Positions 28,867-38,368 of a stretch of DNA of 64,000 nucleotides are shown piece by piece (position 1 is the stretch's first letter; each line of letters begins with the position of its first letter). This DNA is from Psychrobacter urativorans (GTDB lineage: Bacteria > Pseudomonadota > Gammaproteobacteria > Pseudomonadales > Moraxellaceae). The stretch is taken from NCBI RefSeq assembly GCF_904846695.1, contig NZ_CAJHBR010000003.1, forward strand, positions 186,001 through 250,000. The letters run 5' to 3'. The position numbers were made by a program, and so were the translations under genes. Under the pieces are notes generated by a model that made no database searches, had not been told where the DNA came from, and worked only from the letters and a program-made list of their open reading frames with translations.

Positions 28867-29835
28867 ATGAGTCATTCAGCCAGCCATAGATTTGCCACCC
28901 TAACTGCTTTAGCAGCCGCTTGTAGTTTCATGTTCGCCGCTCCTGCTATTGCCGATACACCTCAGGCACCGTCTAACCTAACCGTTCCGAGTGCGACTGA
29001 CTCGAGTCAGCGTGTGGTTCGTCGTACCACTCAGCCCAGTGCTACTGTTAGTACTGCGCAGTTAACACCGCAGCAAGTTACTGCCGCGATACCTGAACCT
29101 ACGGTCCGTACTTACCAGCCAAGCCCAATTACGGCTACTGGTGTCGATATCGGTCGCGGTCAACTGACTAATATTCCAACGCCACAAGCTCGTGTCTCTG
29201 ACGTTAGCTTTATAAAAACTATATTAATTGATCAAGACACCCGTGGTAATGATAAGCTTGATGTCAGCTTACTCGATGATTTTATCGCTGAGGTCTCACC
29301 TAACGCCCGCCATTACCCACCTAACTTCCCTAACCGTACTCAGCGTTACAATGCCCGCGAAAAAATCAAGGTATTAGCTGAATGGATAGAGCCTTATGCT
29401 AAAGCGCCTAATGCTTCGTATGACGTGTTGCTACGTGCTGCTAAACTGAATGGCATGGGTCGTAACTTAGATTTGGGTAGCGAATATACTGTACGTGGTG
29501 GCGCTTATATCGATCGTGCTATCAAAAGTAAAACCGACAGTGGCGAGGCTAACTTTTTATACGGTATGATGCTAGCTGAAGGTGGTGGCTTTAAAGAAGG
29601 ACAAAAATACTTAGATCGCGCCGTAACTCTTGGTTATACTGAAGCCGAGCAAAGCCTAGCTCAGTCTGATTTATTGAGCGATCGCCGTAGCGAAGCATTA
29701 GATCGTTTGCGCCGCCTTCAACGTCAAGATCCTAGCAACAGCATTCTTTCGCAACAAATAAAATTGGTTGAAGATGGTAAATTCTATATTTGGGATTTGC
29801 CAGCTCCTAACGTCAGCGTTAAGCCTAATATGTAA
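28867..29835 (+). CDS. exported protein with TPR/Sel1-like repeats, unknown function
   Basis: I do not recognise a specific family. Residues 1-29 are a classical signal peptide (hydrophobic stretch ending AAPAIA before Asp). A Pro/Thr/Gln-rich spacer (about 30-105) follows, then an alpha-helical region whose pattern GEANFLYGMMLAEGGGFKEG with KYLDRAVTLGYTEAEQSLAQ looks like Sel1/TPR repeats (about 210-300). Such repeat proteins usually mediate protein-protein contacts in the periplasm. Another recognisable feature is a basic, Arg-rich stretch (about 275-290). It is a single gene: a repeat-bearing intergenic region precedes it and a good terminator follows, so it is probably transcribed alone. 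Confidence 0.75.
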   Translation: MSHSASHRFATLTALAAACSFMFAAPAIADTPQAPSNLTVPSATDSSQRVVRRTTQPSATVSTAQLTPQQVTAAIPEPTVRTYQPSPITATGVDIGRGQLTNIPTPQARVSDVSFIKTILIDQDTRGNDKLDVSLLDDFIAEVSPNARHYPPNFPNRTQRYNAREKIKVLAEWIEPYAKAPNASYDVLLRAAKLNGMGRNLDLGSEYTVRGGAYIDRAIKSKTDSGEANFLYGMMLAEGGGFKEGQKYLDRAVTLGYTEAEQSLAQSDLLSDRRSEALDRLRRLQRQDPSNSILSQQIKLVEDGKFYIWDLPAPNVSVKPNM

Positions 29836-30141
29836 GGCTTAGCTTATAGCGGTAAATAATCAAAATAGCCTTGCTATTTATATAGCTACTATGATTATTA
29901 ATATCTCTATAAAGATTTTGCTAAACAGCACCTTAGTTTGTTATTGATGACCAGTCAATCATACAACTAAGGTGCTTTTTTGTACTTATAGCTAAGTTAT
30001 TTTATCCCTCAAGATAGTCAGCCCCGCTTCATTAAGCGCTTATTGACTCTATAGTCTAATATGCAACATCTTATAGTGTAACGTTAAAAGTTACGCTACA
30101 CTTACTCTGCTATATCAATAGCCTTTTGCTGCTTAAAATTT
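29836..30141. other. intergenic region holding the exported-protein terminator
   Basis: 306 bases. The terminator at 29928-29982 is the only feature I can support; the rest is presumably the promoter region of the lipoprotein hydrolase gene. Confidence 0.5.
29928..29982 (+). terminator. rho-independent terminator after the exported-protein gene
   Basis: GCACCTTAGTTTGT pairs with ACAACTAAGGTGC across a loop and is followed by TTTTTTG on the plus strand. Confidence 0.88.
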
Positions 30142-32664
30142 ATGAGTAACTGTTATTTACTGAGCCTATCCATGATTCCTGTCCGCTTTTTCGCCGCTAT
30201 AAAAGACTATAACTATCCAACAACCCTATTGCGTAGCCCTATAATCTTATTATTTACGGTGAGCTTAGTGCTATTAACGGCTTGTAGTACCGTATCGGTG
30301 AATAAACAAACTTCAGCAAAAATCATCACCGCTCAGCGTGGCAATATAGCTACCAGCAATAAGTTCAGTACTAGTACCAGTTCAGCATTGCTATCAGCTG
30401 GCCTAGATCAGCAAGCGTGCTTACAGAAATTCGATCTGTGTTTGGATCAGTTAGGCGATAGCATGCTTAATGAGAACTACCGCTCAACACTAGCTATCTT
30501 CTCCGAGCTTTATTATGCTAAAGCACGGCAACTAGCGACCTCTACTGCTTGTACTGATGCTACAACACGTCCGCCACTTGACCCTTACTACGCTAATGCA
30601 CCTTTGAATGCTGAGCAGATGCAAGCTCAAAAGCTAGGCGAAGATAGTTGTATACTCAGTTATCAAACCAACTTATTCAATGCCATCAAGTCGAGCTATA
30701 GCTATTTATTTTATGACAGCTTAGAGCACGACTTCGTTGGCGCAGATATCGATAGCAATCAGCGCCTACAGCAGCATCGCATCCCCAATGATACTGATAT
30801 TCAAACTCAAGATATCTACAATGCTGCCAGTAGCGAAGTAATCACCCAGTTATATAAGTCAACCAATACTGCCAGTAACATTAGTGCTGGTAATAAAATA
30901 AAATATCTCTCTGCTATCGATTCTGTCGATGAGAGTCATAAAGCAGCGATAGCCAACCGCAGCGTACTACCGGGTAAGCCTACTGATCAGATTAATGTGA
31001 TGCAGATAGCCGTAGACAACTATAACCTCAATGTATATCTGCCTAACGAGAGTAATTATTTAAAAAATGCCGATAAAGATACCTCAGCTTTAGTAGATTT
31101 GATGTCTACCTATGAGCTACGGTTAACGGGACTGAACTCTATTAGTAAGCGTCCAGGCTTAGGGGTGAGCTTTGTGGCATCACTGGATGATCGCTATACC
31201 ACTACTGTGCGTCAGCTATTAGCTTCCTCGTTATCTGGTAAATTATTTAAATCTATACCTGATGGGCCTGTCGATGATACTGAGCCTACAACCCGTATCT
31301 ATCCTACTGGTCACCTGCTTTTAACTGGCCTGATCCACCCCGTAGGCAACAGTATTCTCGATGTTTTGAGTAGCGAAAATCTTAATGTGCATTTATACAA
31401 TCCTTATCGTAGTGAGAGTGTGCAGATACTAGGAGATGATTATCCGCTAGCTGCTAACTTTTCGGCAGGCTACGGGCTGTGGTTATCGGAGAACCAATTG
31501 GACAGTGTGGGCTATCTAAACCTACTGACCCGTCAACAACAAGCCAGTCTGCCTAAGTTATTTATGCTTGAGCCTTACGATCCTGATAAACGCGTGCTCA
31601 TCATGATTCATGGACTGGCCTCCAGCCCAGCGACATGGGTTAATTTGACTAACGATATTTTTAATGACAAAAAATTGCGTGAGAACTATCAAGTGTGGCA
31701 AATATTTTATCCCACTAATTTACCTATCCTAGAAAACCGCTACCAGATTCAGCAACTATTAGAAGCTACTTATAAGCAAACAGATCCCAGTGGCCACAAC
31801 CGCGCCAGTAGCAATAGCGTTATCGTCAGCCATAGTATGGGTGCCCTAATTGCACGAATGATGGTCTCTGATGACAATTTAGCTGACGGTCTTCAAACGC
31901 TAAAAAGTGCGGATGACAAGCTATTACTCAACAGTGACGAGATAATGATCAATACTAAGCTCCAACAAGCTTTAGGAGATCCGGAGCTGAGTTCACGTCT
32001 TAAGCTTAAGACCTTGCCACAAGTCGATACCACCGTATTCTTATCAGCGCCCTTTCGTGGAACTGATTATGCTGATCGGTGGTTTACTCGTGCGCTTCGC
32101 CGCATAGTCTATCTTCCTGTAGGTTTGGTAAAAACTGTCACCGACAACTTAGCCACTATTGCCTTTAAAGGCGACTTGGCACAGAATCCTTTTGGTGCTT
32201 TGTACTTACAAAATGGCGCCAGTCAGCTTAGTAACAAGTCTTCATTTATTGAGTTGACTAGCGATATCGCTATCAATAAGCGTATTACCTATCACTCAAT
32301 CATCGCTAATAATGATGCCGATATAACCCAAGGACTGGCACAAATGCAGCCTAATGGTGCCAAAATCGACTTATCAAAACCGCTGCCAGACAAAGACCCT
32401 GCCAAAGATGACAACTCAGCACAGTCAGTCAGCACAGAAAATAGCGTTATCCCTAGTGCCGCGCTCGTCTCTGCTGTCACCGTCAATGAAGAGATCAGCC
32501 AAGCCCTCACTGAACGCTTATCAGATGGTATTGTCCCTTATACTAGCGCCCATCTTGATGGTGCCGCTTCTGAAACTATCATCAATGGTGGTCATAGCAT
32601 TCAATCGAATCCGCAAACTATTTTAATTTTACGGCGAATATTACATCAGCAGCTACAAAACTAA
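30142..32664 (+). CDS. large lipoprotein alpha/beta hydrolase (lipase/esterase-like)
   Basis: 840 residues. A lipoprotein signal ends in the lipobox LLTAC (Cys48), so the protein is probably lipid-anchored in the envelope. About 430 residues without recognisable domains follow. The C-terminal hydrolase region then shows an oxyanion-loop motif MIHGLASSPATWVN (about 490), a nucleophile elbow VSHSMGALIA (Ser near 565), and a late His in NGGHSIQSN consistent with a Ser-Asp-His triad; the Asp is probably in LSDGIVPYTS. Substrate unknown; triacylglycerol or lysophospholipid are guesses. A Met at residue 11 would give a more typical signal length, and neither start has a clear ribosome site. The first 430 residues may be a substrate or partner-binding module. 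Confidence 0.82.
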   Translation: MSNCYLLSLSMIPVRFFAAIKDYNYPTTLLRSPIILLFTVSLVLLTACSTVSVNKQTSAKIITAQRGNIATSNKFSTSTSSALLSAGLDQQACLQKFDLCLDQLGDSMLNENYRSTLAIFSELYYAKARQLATSTACTDATTRPPLDPYYANAPLNAEQMQAQKLGEDSCILSYQTNLFNAIKSSYSYLFYDSLEHDFVGADIDSNQRLQQHRIPNDTDIQTQDIYNAASSEVITQLYKSTNTASNISAGNKIKYLSAIDSVDESHKAAIANRSVLPGKPTDQINVMQIAVDNYNLNVYLPNESNYLKNADKDTSALVDLMSTYELRLTGLNSISKRPGLGVSFVASLDDRYTTTVRQLLASSLSGKLFKSIPDGPVDDTEPTTRIYPTGHLLLTGLIHPVGNSILDVLSSENLNVHLYNPYRSESVQILGDDYPLAANFSAGYGLWLSENQLDSVGYLNLLTRQQQASLPKLFMLEPYDPDKRVLIMIHGLASSPATWVNLTNDIFNDKKLRENYQVWQIFYPTNLPILENRYQIQQLLEATYKQTDPSGHNRASSNSVIVSHSMGALIARMMVSDDNLADGLQTLKSADDKLLLNSDEIMINTKLQQALGDPELSSRLKLKTLPQVDTTVFLSAPFRGTDYADRWFTRALRRIVYLPVGLVKTVTDNLATIAFKGDLAQNPFGALYLQNGASQLSNKSSFIELTSDIAINKRITYHSIIANNDADITQGLAQMQPNGAKIDLSKPLPDKDPAKDDNSAQSVSTENSVIPSAALVSAVTVNEEISQALTERLSDGIVPYTSAHLDGAASETIINGGHSIQSNPQTILILRRILHQQLQN

Positions 32665-33110
32665 ACATAACCATAAAGGGCCTATTGTGCCCCAAAAAGC
32701 TAACTTGGTTGCTGTTGCAGTGCTGCTTAATGGCCTGGAACTTAAGCACTCTTTAATATATCTTAAGAAAGCCTAGTCATTGTTCAATAGCTAATTTATG
32801 ACTGCGAGGTACGCACTGAGGGAGAAAGGCTAGCTTGCTTGATGCTTGCGGTAAGCGCATAATATTCTGATGTTAAATCTTATTAGAATTTAGATTTAAA
32901 TGCTAAGTGTTGGTAGTTTATATGGATATAAATTATTTAATTCAGCTAAACCGCCCATAAGCAATCTTTAGCTAAATAACATTTATGATTAATAATAATT
33001 GGCTATTGCCCGTAATATTTACCGCCTTATTTATTAGGTGATTACGGACCGTTACTTAAGCGTATCATGGAAGCTAGCGCCAGTCAGCTAACAGATAAGG
33101 GTAACCGTTT
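32665..33110. other. intergenic region upstream of cioA
   Basis: 446 bases. The only candidate frame is a 20-codon ORF at 33067-33129 overlapping the cioA start. I found no clear FNR/ANR half-site pair and no convincing promoter. Confidence 0.5.
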
Positions 33111-34619
33111 ATGTTCGCAACATTTATGATCGATCAAATGGATGCGCTGGTACTTGCGCGTATCCAATTTGCCTTTGTTATCTCCTTCCATATTGTCTTT
33201 CCTGCTTTTTCTATCGGGCTTGCTAGCTTTTTGACAGTGCTTGAATTTCGCTGGCTTAGAACCGGCGAGCCTATCTATGCCGAAGTTTATAAGCATTGGG
33301 TAAAGATATTTGCAGTGGTTTTTGGTATGGGGGTAGTCTCTGGGGTAGTAATGTCTTACCAGTTCGGTACCAACTGGGCGGTATTCTCTGATAAAGCCGG
33401 TAACGTCTTAGGGCCTCTATTGGCCTATGAAGTCCTAACGGCCTTCTTCTTAGAAGCTTCCTTCTTAGGTATTATGCTGTTTGGTTGGGGACGAGTCAGC
33501 AAACGTATGCACTTTGCCTCAACCGCTATTGTGGCTATCGGAACCCTAATTTCGGGATTCTGGATTTTGGCTGCTAACAGCTTTATGCAGACTCCCCAAG
33601 GCTTTATGGTCGGTGCTGATGGCCTGCTATATCCTACCAACTGGCTTGAGATTATTTTTAATCCCTCGTTTCCATATCGCTATGCCCACATGATGACAGC
33701 TGCATTTTTGACTACTGCTTTTGTTATCGGTGGTATTGGTGCTTATTATCTACAGTCTAAACGTCATACAGAACATCGTAAACATGGTCGCGTGATGTTA
33801 GGCATGGCAATGGTTATGGCTATATTCGTAGCTCCTCTACAGATAGTATTAGGGGATATGCATGGTCTTAACACCCTTGAGCACCAGCCAGCTAAAGTAG
33901 CGGCGATGGAAGGATTATGGGAGAACGAACGTGGTGCGCCATTAGTGCTGTTCGCTATCCCTGATCAAAAAGCAGAAAAGAACCATTTTGAAGTCAAAAT
34001 CCCTTATGTCTCTGGTCTAATCTTGACCCATTCATTAGATGGTGAAGTCAAAGGTCTCAAAAATTGGGCGCCAGAAGACCGGCCCTTCGTCCCTATTGTA
34101 TTTTGGTCATTTCGAGTCATGGTAGGTATTGGGAGCTTAATGTTACTAGTAGGCTTATTTAGTGCCTATAAATTCTTTAGAAAACAACAGTTTAATCCAG
34201 AAAGCAAATGGTTCCATCGCGCGTGGATGATGATGACCCCGCTAGGTTTCATAGCCTTACTAGCTGGCTGGTTCGTTACAGAAACTGGTCGTCAGCCTTG
34301 GACTGTGTACGGTGTGATTCGTACAGCTGAGAGTATGTCACCATTGGCAGCTCAACAAGTAGCGACCACGCTAATTGGTTTTATTGTGCTCTATATCCTA
34401 GTATTTGGCGCTGGTAGCTTCTATATCTTACGCTTGATCGCCCATGGACCTAAACCCTATGAAGATCCTGCTGATGATAACTTTTATGAGCATTCAGTAA
34501 CTGAAGGTCAAGGCCGTACGCTGAGCGGTGATAGTAATGCTGCTGAACATACTAGAAAAAATGATGACGTAGATCTAGACACACCGGCTAGTGATAAAGA
34601 TGAAGGGGGTTTACGCTAA
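33111..34619 (+). CDS. cioA: cytochrome bd-type quinol oxidase subunit I (CioA type)
   Basis: Haem-binding quinol oxidase subunit in the inner membrane; reduces O2 to water without pumping protons. The order of conserved blocks, RIQFAFVISFHIVFPAFSIG then YQFGTNWAVFSDKAGNVLGP then FFLEASFLGIMLFGW, follows the cyanide-insensitive CioA branch of Pseudomonas more closely than E. coli CydA, and the quinol-site motif TETGRQPWTVYGV is present. The C-terminal ~45 residues are a charged cytoplasmic tail. An AAGGG site eight bases before the ATG supports the start. The stop overlaps the cioB ATG by one base, so the subunits are coupled in translation. Such oxidases help under low oxygen, cyanide or stress (family knowledge). 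Confidence 0.95.
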   Translation: MFATFMIDQMDALVLARIQFAFVISFHIVFPAFSIGLASFLTVLEFRWLRTGEPIYAEVYKHWVKIFAVVFGMGVVSGVVMSYQFGTNWAVFSDKAGNVLGPLLAYEVLTAFFLEASFLGIMLFGWGRVSKRMHFASTAIVAIGTLISGFWILAANSFMQTPQGFMVGADGLLYPTNWLEIIFNPSFPYRYAHMMTAAFLTTAFVIGGIGAYYLQSKRHTEHRKHGRVMLGMAMVMAIFVAPLQIVLGDMHGLNTLEHQPAKVAAMEGLWENERGAPLVLFAIPDQKAEKNHFEVKIPYVSGLILTHSLDGEVKGLKNWAPEDRPFVPIVFWSFRVMVGIGSLMLLVGLFSAYKFFRKQQFNPESKWFHRAWMMMTPLGFIALLAGWFVTETGRQPWTVYGVIRTAESMSPLAAQQVATTLIGFIVLYILVFGAGSFYILRLIAHGPKPYEDPADDNFYEHSVTEGQGRTLSGDSNAAEHTRKNDDVDLDTPASDKDEGGLR

Positions 34620-35635
34620 TGTTTAATTTTGGCGATGTTTTAGATTTACCTCTGATTTGGGGTGGCTTAATTGCCTTAGCAGTATTCATCTACGTCTTGC
34701 TAGACGGTTTCGATTTAGGCTGTGGTATTTTGTTCCCATTCGCAGGCTCGGATAAAAACCGTAGCCGAATGATGAACTCCATTGCGCCTTTTTGGGACGG
34801 TAATGAGACTTGGTTGGTATTAGGAGGTGGTGGTTTGTTTGCCGCCTTTCCAGTAGCCTACGGTATCATTATGACTGGACTCTATTTGCCGGTTACTTTT
34901 ATGCTGTTCGGTCTGATTCTACGCGGAGTAGCTTTTGAATTTCGTTTCAAATCTTCTACTGGCCGCTACGTATGGGACACCGTATTCTTTATTGGCTCAA
35001 TCAGTGCCGCTTTTTTCCAGGGCGTGATGTTAGGGGCTTTAGTACAAGGTCTTAAGGCTAGTAATCGCTTGTATAGCGGTGGTCCATTCGACTGGCTAAC
35101 CCCTTTCGCTATCATGTGTGGTATTGCAGTCATTATCGGTTATGCTCTACTTGGCTCTACTTGGTTGATCATCAAAACTGAGCATAAGCTACAAGTATGG
35201 GCAAGAAAAGTCTCTGGATGGCTGCTAATGGCACTCATATTAGCGATGATCGTAGTGACTATATTCATGTATTTCTCCGATATCAAGGCACTCGAAGGCT
35301 GGTTTAGCTTCCCAGGAATACTATATCTTGCACCGATGCCAATTATCGTGGTGCTACTGTTTTACTTTATGCGTAAAGACCTCAGTAGTGAGCGTGAATA
35401 TCGTCCATTCTTATTGACAGTGGCCCTGTTCTTAATGGGCTACATTGGGGTTTGTTTTGCGATATTCCCTTATATTGTCCCTTATCAGATGACTATTTAT
35501 GAGGCAGCCGCTGCCGATACTTCGTTATCCTTTATGTTAATTGGTGCTGGCATTATGCTACCGATTATCTTGAGTTATACCGCTTTTGCTTACTATACCT
35601 TTAAAGGTAAATCTAATCACGAGCCTATGTATTAA
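34619..35635 (+). CDS. cioB: cytochrome bd-type quinol oxidase subunit II (CioB type)
   Basis: Second membrane subunit of the oxidase, 338 residues with about eight to nine hydrophobic helices. The N-terminal motifs YVLLDGFDLGCGILFPF and SIAPFWDGNETWLVLGGGGL are invariant in the CydB/CioB family, followed by RGVAFEFRFKS. Its start codon shares a base with the cioA stop. A 38-codon membrane-peptide gene follows about 100 bases later. The 6-7 base hairpin between them (AGTTAGT/ACTAACT at 35637-35659) may modulate read-through, but this is speculation. Confidence 0.96.
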   Translation: MFNFGDVLDLPLIWGGLIALAVFIYVLLDGFDLGCGILFPFAGSDKNRSRMMNSIAPFWDGNETWLVLGGGGLFAAFPVAYGIIMTGLYLPVTFMLFGLILRGVAFEFRFKSSTGRYVWDTVFFIGSISAAFFQGVMLGALVQGLKASNRLYSGGPFDWLTPFAIMCGIAVIIGYALLGSTWLIIKTEHKLQVWARKVSGWLLMALILAMIVVTIFMYFSDIKALEGWFSFPGILYLAPMPIIVVLLFYFMRKDLSSEREYRPFLLTVALFLMGYIGVCFAIFPYIVPYQMTIYEAAAADTSLSFMLIGAGIMLPIILSYTAFAYYTFKGKSNHEPMY

Positions 35636-35736
35636 TAGTTAGTGCTAAGAGTACTAACTGACAGGACTAACAGGGGTTGTTGATAACATAGCTGTTAGTC
35701 AGTAACACGGCTATGAGTCATTATGAAGAGGTTATA

Positions 35737-35853
35737 ATGAAAAATCTAAGTAAAAAACAATCGCAATGGGCCTGGTTCGTTGGTTTATATTTAGCTGGGT
35801 TTTTGACTATCTTTACTATTGCGCAGTTGATCAAATTGGCAATGGGTGTCTAG
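35737..35853 (+). CDS. small membrane protein of the cioAB operon (DUF2474-like)
   Basis: 38-residue peptide: MKNLSKKQSQWAWFVGLYLA then a hydrophobic helix ending in AMGV. A basic N terminus, paired Trp residues and one membrane helix match the DUF2474 small proteins that follow cioB in Pseudomonas-type operons, analogous to CydX, which stabilises the oxidase. An AGAGG site five bases before the ATG supports translation. It ends just before a terminator, closing the operon. Function in the complex is inferred from position. Confidence 0.82.
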   Translation: MKNLSKKQSQWAWFVGLYLAGFLTIFTIAQLIKLAMGV

Positions 35854-35884
35854 TAGTTAAGCTAATAACTAACTGGGTTAACAT

Positions 35885-35924
35885 AAAAATGCAGCGCTAA
35901 TGATCTCATCAGCGCTGCATTTTT
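35885..35924. terminator. bidirectional terminator after the cioAB operon
   Basis: AAAAATGCAGCGCT and AGCGCTGCATTTTT form a perfect 14-base stem with a 12-base loop. It sits between plus-strand cioAB and minus-strand murU and can serve both. Confidence 0.92.
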
Positions 35925-35979
35925 GTTTATCGTTTTTAACAGCGAACTATATTAGATCTAAGCTAACCTCTAAATTCAA

Positions 35980-36708
35980 TCAAGCACCCCGATGAGCGCC
36001 TGCTCCTTTAGTGTCAATAAAAGTATTTATCTGCTCTAGACGGGCCGCTGTACCGACATCTATCCAGTTATCAACAATAACTTCAGCTGTGACTTGAAAC
36101 TTGATCATAGCCTTGCGTAACAAAGGTCCCAGCGCTGAAGCTTGACCAGTCACTAGGCCATCGAGCAGCCTTGGTGATAGTACACTGATGCCAGAAAAAG
36201 TATATTTATCAGCACCCGCCACAGCGTGCTCGCTGGCTAAACCATTATTGATAGCAAAATCACCATTATCATTATGCTCAGGATTATCAATCAATAGTAG
36301 ATGAGCCTGTTGATCAGGGCCTAAAGTATAGTCGACCAGCTGCGAAAAATCATAGGTTGTCCATATATCAGAATTAACTAAGACAAAGGGCGCATTTTGC
36401 AGTTTTCCCGTCTGTAGGGCCTGAAATATGCCACCAGCAGTTTCAAGTGGTTCATCTTCCTCGACTGACCACTGCAGCTTAACGCCATACTGCGCGCCAT
36501 CGCCTAGCGTGGCCATTAGCTTATCAGCAAGCCAAGAAGCATTAATAGTGATATCGGTAATACCTGCCGCTTGCAATGCTTTGATATGCCAAACTATTAG
36601 CGGCTGCCCCCCTACCTCAACTAAAGGTTTTGGGGTATCGAGAGTCAGTGGCCGTAAGCGTGTACCTTTACCCGCTGCCAAAATCATTGCTTGCTTTATG
36701 ACCGACAT
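35980..36708 (-). CDS. murU: N-acetylmuramate alpha-1-phosphate uridylyltransferase MurU
   Basis: Converts MurNAc-1-phosphate and UTP to UDP-MurNAc in the peptidoglycan recycling bypass that avoids de novo MurA/MurB and confers fosfomycin tolerance where characterised. The nucleotidyltransferase signature MILAAGKGTRLRPLTLDTPK is at the N terminus, followed by KPLVEVGGQPLI, the metal-binding NSDIW and a C-terminal NWIDVGTAARL. 242 residues is normal. An AAGGAG site five bases before the ATG supports the start. It lies 23 bases after amgK on the same strand; together they form the anhMurNAc salvage pair, divergent from lptD as in Pseudomonas. Confidence 0.93.
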   Translation of the reverse strand: MSVIKQAMILAAGKGTRLRPLTLDTPKPLVEVGGQPLIVWHIKALQAAGITDITINASWLADKLMATLGDGAQYGVKLQWSVEEDEPLETAGGIFQALQTGKLQNAPFVLVNSDIWTTYDFSQLVDYTLGPDQQAHLLLIDNPEHNDNGDFAINNGLASEHAVAGADKYTFSGISVLSPRLLDGLVTGQASALGPLLRKAMIKFQVTAEVIVDNWIDVGTAARLEQINTFIDTKGAGAHRGA

Positions 36709-36731
36709 AAGCGCTCCTTATTTTTGTAAAA

Positions 36732-37886
36732 TTAGATATATTGCTGAGCAAACCTACTTTGATAAGCGGGCAGAACGCTGTCTACTAACCAAGTATTAAA
36801 TGGCAATACCGCGCGTTTGATGTCATCTGTACCATGAGCACCCAGCCATTCAAGCTCGAATATTAAATCAGTCATCACTTTTGGGATATCAGCTAAGTAA
36901 CGGCTCTTACCATCACGCTCATATAGACGAATAAAAATCCCCAGCACTTTTAGATGGCGCTGAACCCCCATAACATTCACATCGTTTTCAAACTGTTTAG
37001 CACTAGGCGCAGTGACTAATTGCGCTTGCTGCTGGCGCTGCCAAAAGTCGTGGATCCATTGCGTTATTTGAGTCTCTGGCCATTCAACATAAGCGTCGCG
37101 CACTAGTGACACTAAGTCATAGCTATAAGCACCTACTACTGCATCTTGAAAATCAATAATACCTAACTTAGCAGGATCTGCCTGATCTTGCATTAGATTG
37201 CGACTGTGGTAATCACGATGAACGATCACTTGCGGCTGTGCCAAAATATCTTTGATCAAAGCCAGCTTTAAAGTATCCCACAGCGCTTTATCCAGCGTAA
37301 GCCCAATATAAGGTATAAACCAGTCACTGAACAAGTCCATTTCACGATCTAGCAGTGCGGTATCATAATCTGGCAATTGATATTGATTTTTAGCGACCTC
37401 TACAGGCACCTGTTGCAACTGTATTAAGGTTTGCATAGCCAACTGATAGTATTCATCGATTTGCTCAGCCCTAGCATCCGTCAGAAGATAGGCAAACTCT
37501 ATCGAGCCAAAATCTTGTAATACTAAAAAACCTTGTGCTAAGTCTTGAGCAATAAGCTTGGGTACATTTACCGCTGGACTCATCAGCTTAGCGACGGCAA
37601 TGAACTGCTGCATGGCGTCTTGCTCATCAGCCGAATCCATAACCATATAATGCTCTGGCGGTTGCTCACCTGCATCGAGTAATTGTAGACGATGGTATTG
37701 ACGAGCGCTGGCATCCCCAGGCAAGCTGACTAAAGTAAAAGGTTGGCTGCCAAATACTTGTTGTAGCCAAAGCTGTAACTGCTGTAAGCGATTATCGTCT
37801 ATACAGTCCGCACTTTTATTAGAGGAAAGCGCCGCTGCACTAGGGGTAGTATCAATACTAAGGGGTATATTAGTCATAAAGAACAT
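36732..37886 (-). CDS. amgK: anomeric N-acetylmuramate/N-acetylglucosamine kinase AmgK
   Basis: Aminoglycoside-phosphotransferase-fold kinase producing MurNAc-1-phosphate for MurU. The kinase catalytic loop IVHRDYHSRNLM and the metal-binding DFQDAVVGAYSYDLVSLVRD are both intact, and an ATP-site segment ASARQYHRLQL is visible near residue 60. At 384 residues it is slightly longer than pseudomonad AmgK; about 35 N-terminal residues are a polar extension. An ATG three codons inside is an alternative start and neither has a strong ribosome site. It precedes murU and diverges from lptD, the same arrangement as PA0595-PA0597. Confidence 0.92.
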   Translation of the reverse strand: MFFMTNIPLSIDTTPSAAALSSNKSADCIDDNRLQQLQLWLQQVFGSQPFTLVSLPGDASARQYHRLQLLDAGEQPPEHYMVMDSADEQDAMQQFIAVAKLMSPAVNVPKLIAQDLAQGFLVLQDFGSIEFAYLLTDARAEQIDEYYQLAMQTLIQLQQVPVEVAKNQYQLPDYDTALLDREMDLFSDWFIPYIGLTLDKALWDTLKLALIKDILAQPQVIVHRDYHSRNLMQDQADPAKLGIIDFQDAVVGAYSYDLVSLVRDAYVEWPETQITQWIHDFWQRQQQAQLVTAPSAKQFENDVNVMGVQRHLKVLGIFIRLYERDGKSRYLADIPKVMTDLIFELEWLGAHGTDDIKRAVLPFNTWLVDSVLPAYQSRFAQQYI

Positions 37887-38368
37887 CGCCGGTTAAATAT
37901 AGTGATAAATCAGGCAAATACTTGCTAAAATGGCAAACTATCTACAAATAGTTAATGGTTTAATTTGGCCTTGACAATAAAGGTCAAAAATTAAAAGCTT
38001 AGTCAGTAATGCTTGCTAATAATATCAAGTATAAAATTTCAGTTATAAAAATTGATGAATAGTGTAGCTGATTTGATTTTTTTTGACTATCATAAGTCGT
38101 CAACAATCATATATTGGCTAATCATTAAATAGCTGCCGGTTAATTATTTGATTCAATATTGGCTCATTAACTATATAATCCTCAAATAGAGGACTATATC
38201 GATATAGACTAACACTGTTTGCTATTGTGAACAGTATAGATAGCATATAGCCGTTGTTGAAGCGCAAATAACCGTTAAAGCTTGTTAAATTTGTGGTTAA
38301 TAAACAGTACTTGCGGCTAATAAATAGTAAAAGTAAGTCGTCATCCATTAGACTTTGTAATCATAGGT
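37887..38368. other. divergent intergenic region between amgK and lptD
   Basis: 482 AT-rich bases. A 76-codon minus-strand frame (38118-38348) is open but has no ribosome site or recognisable domain and I do not call it a gene. Promoters for both genes must lie here. Confidence 0.5.

Noticed and set aside
38118-38348. 76-codon minus-strand frame between amgK and lptD
   Set aside because: No ribosome site, no recognisable domain, and composition typical of translated AT-rich intergenic DNA.
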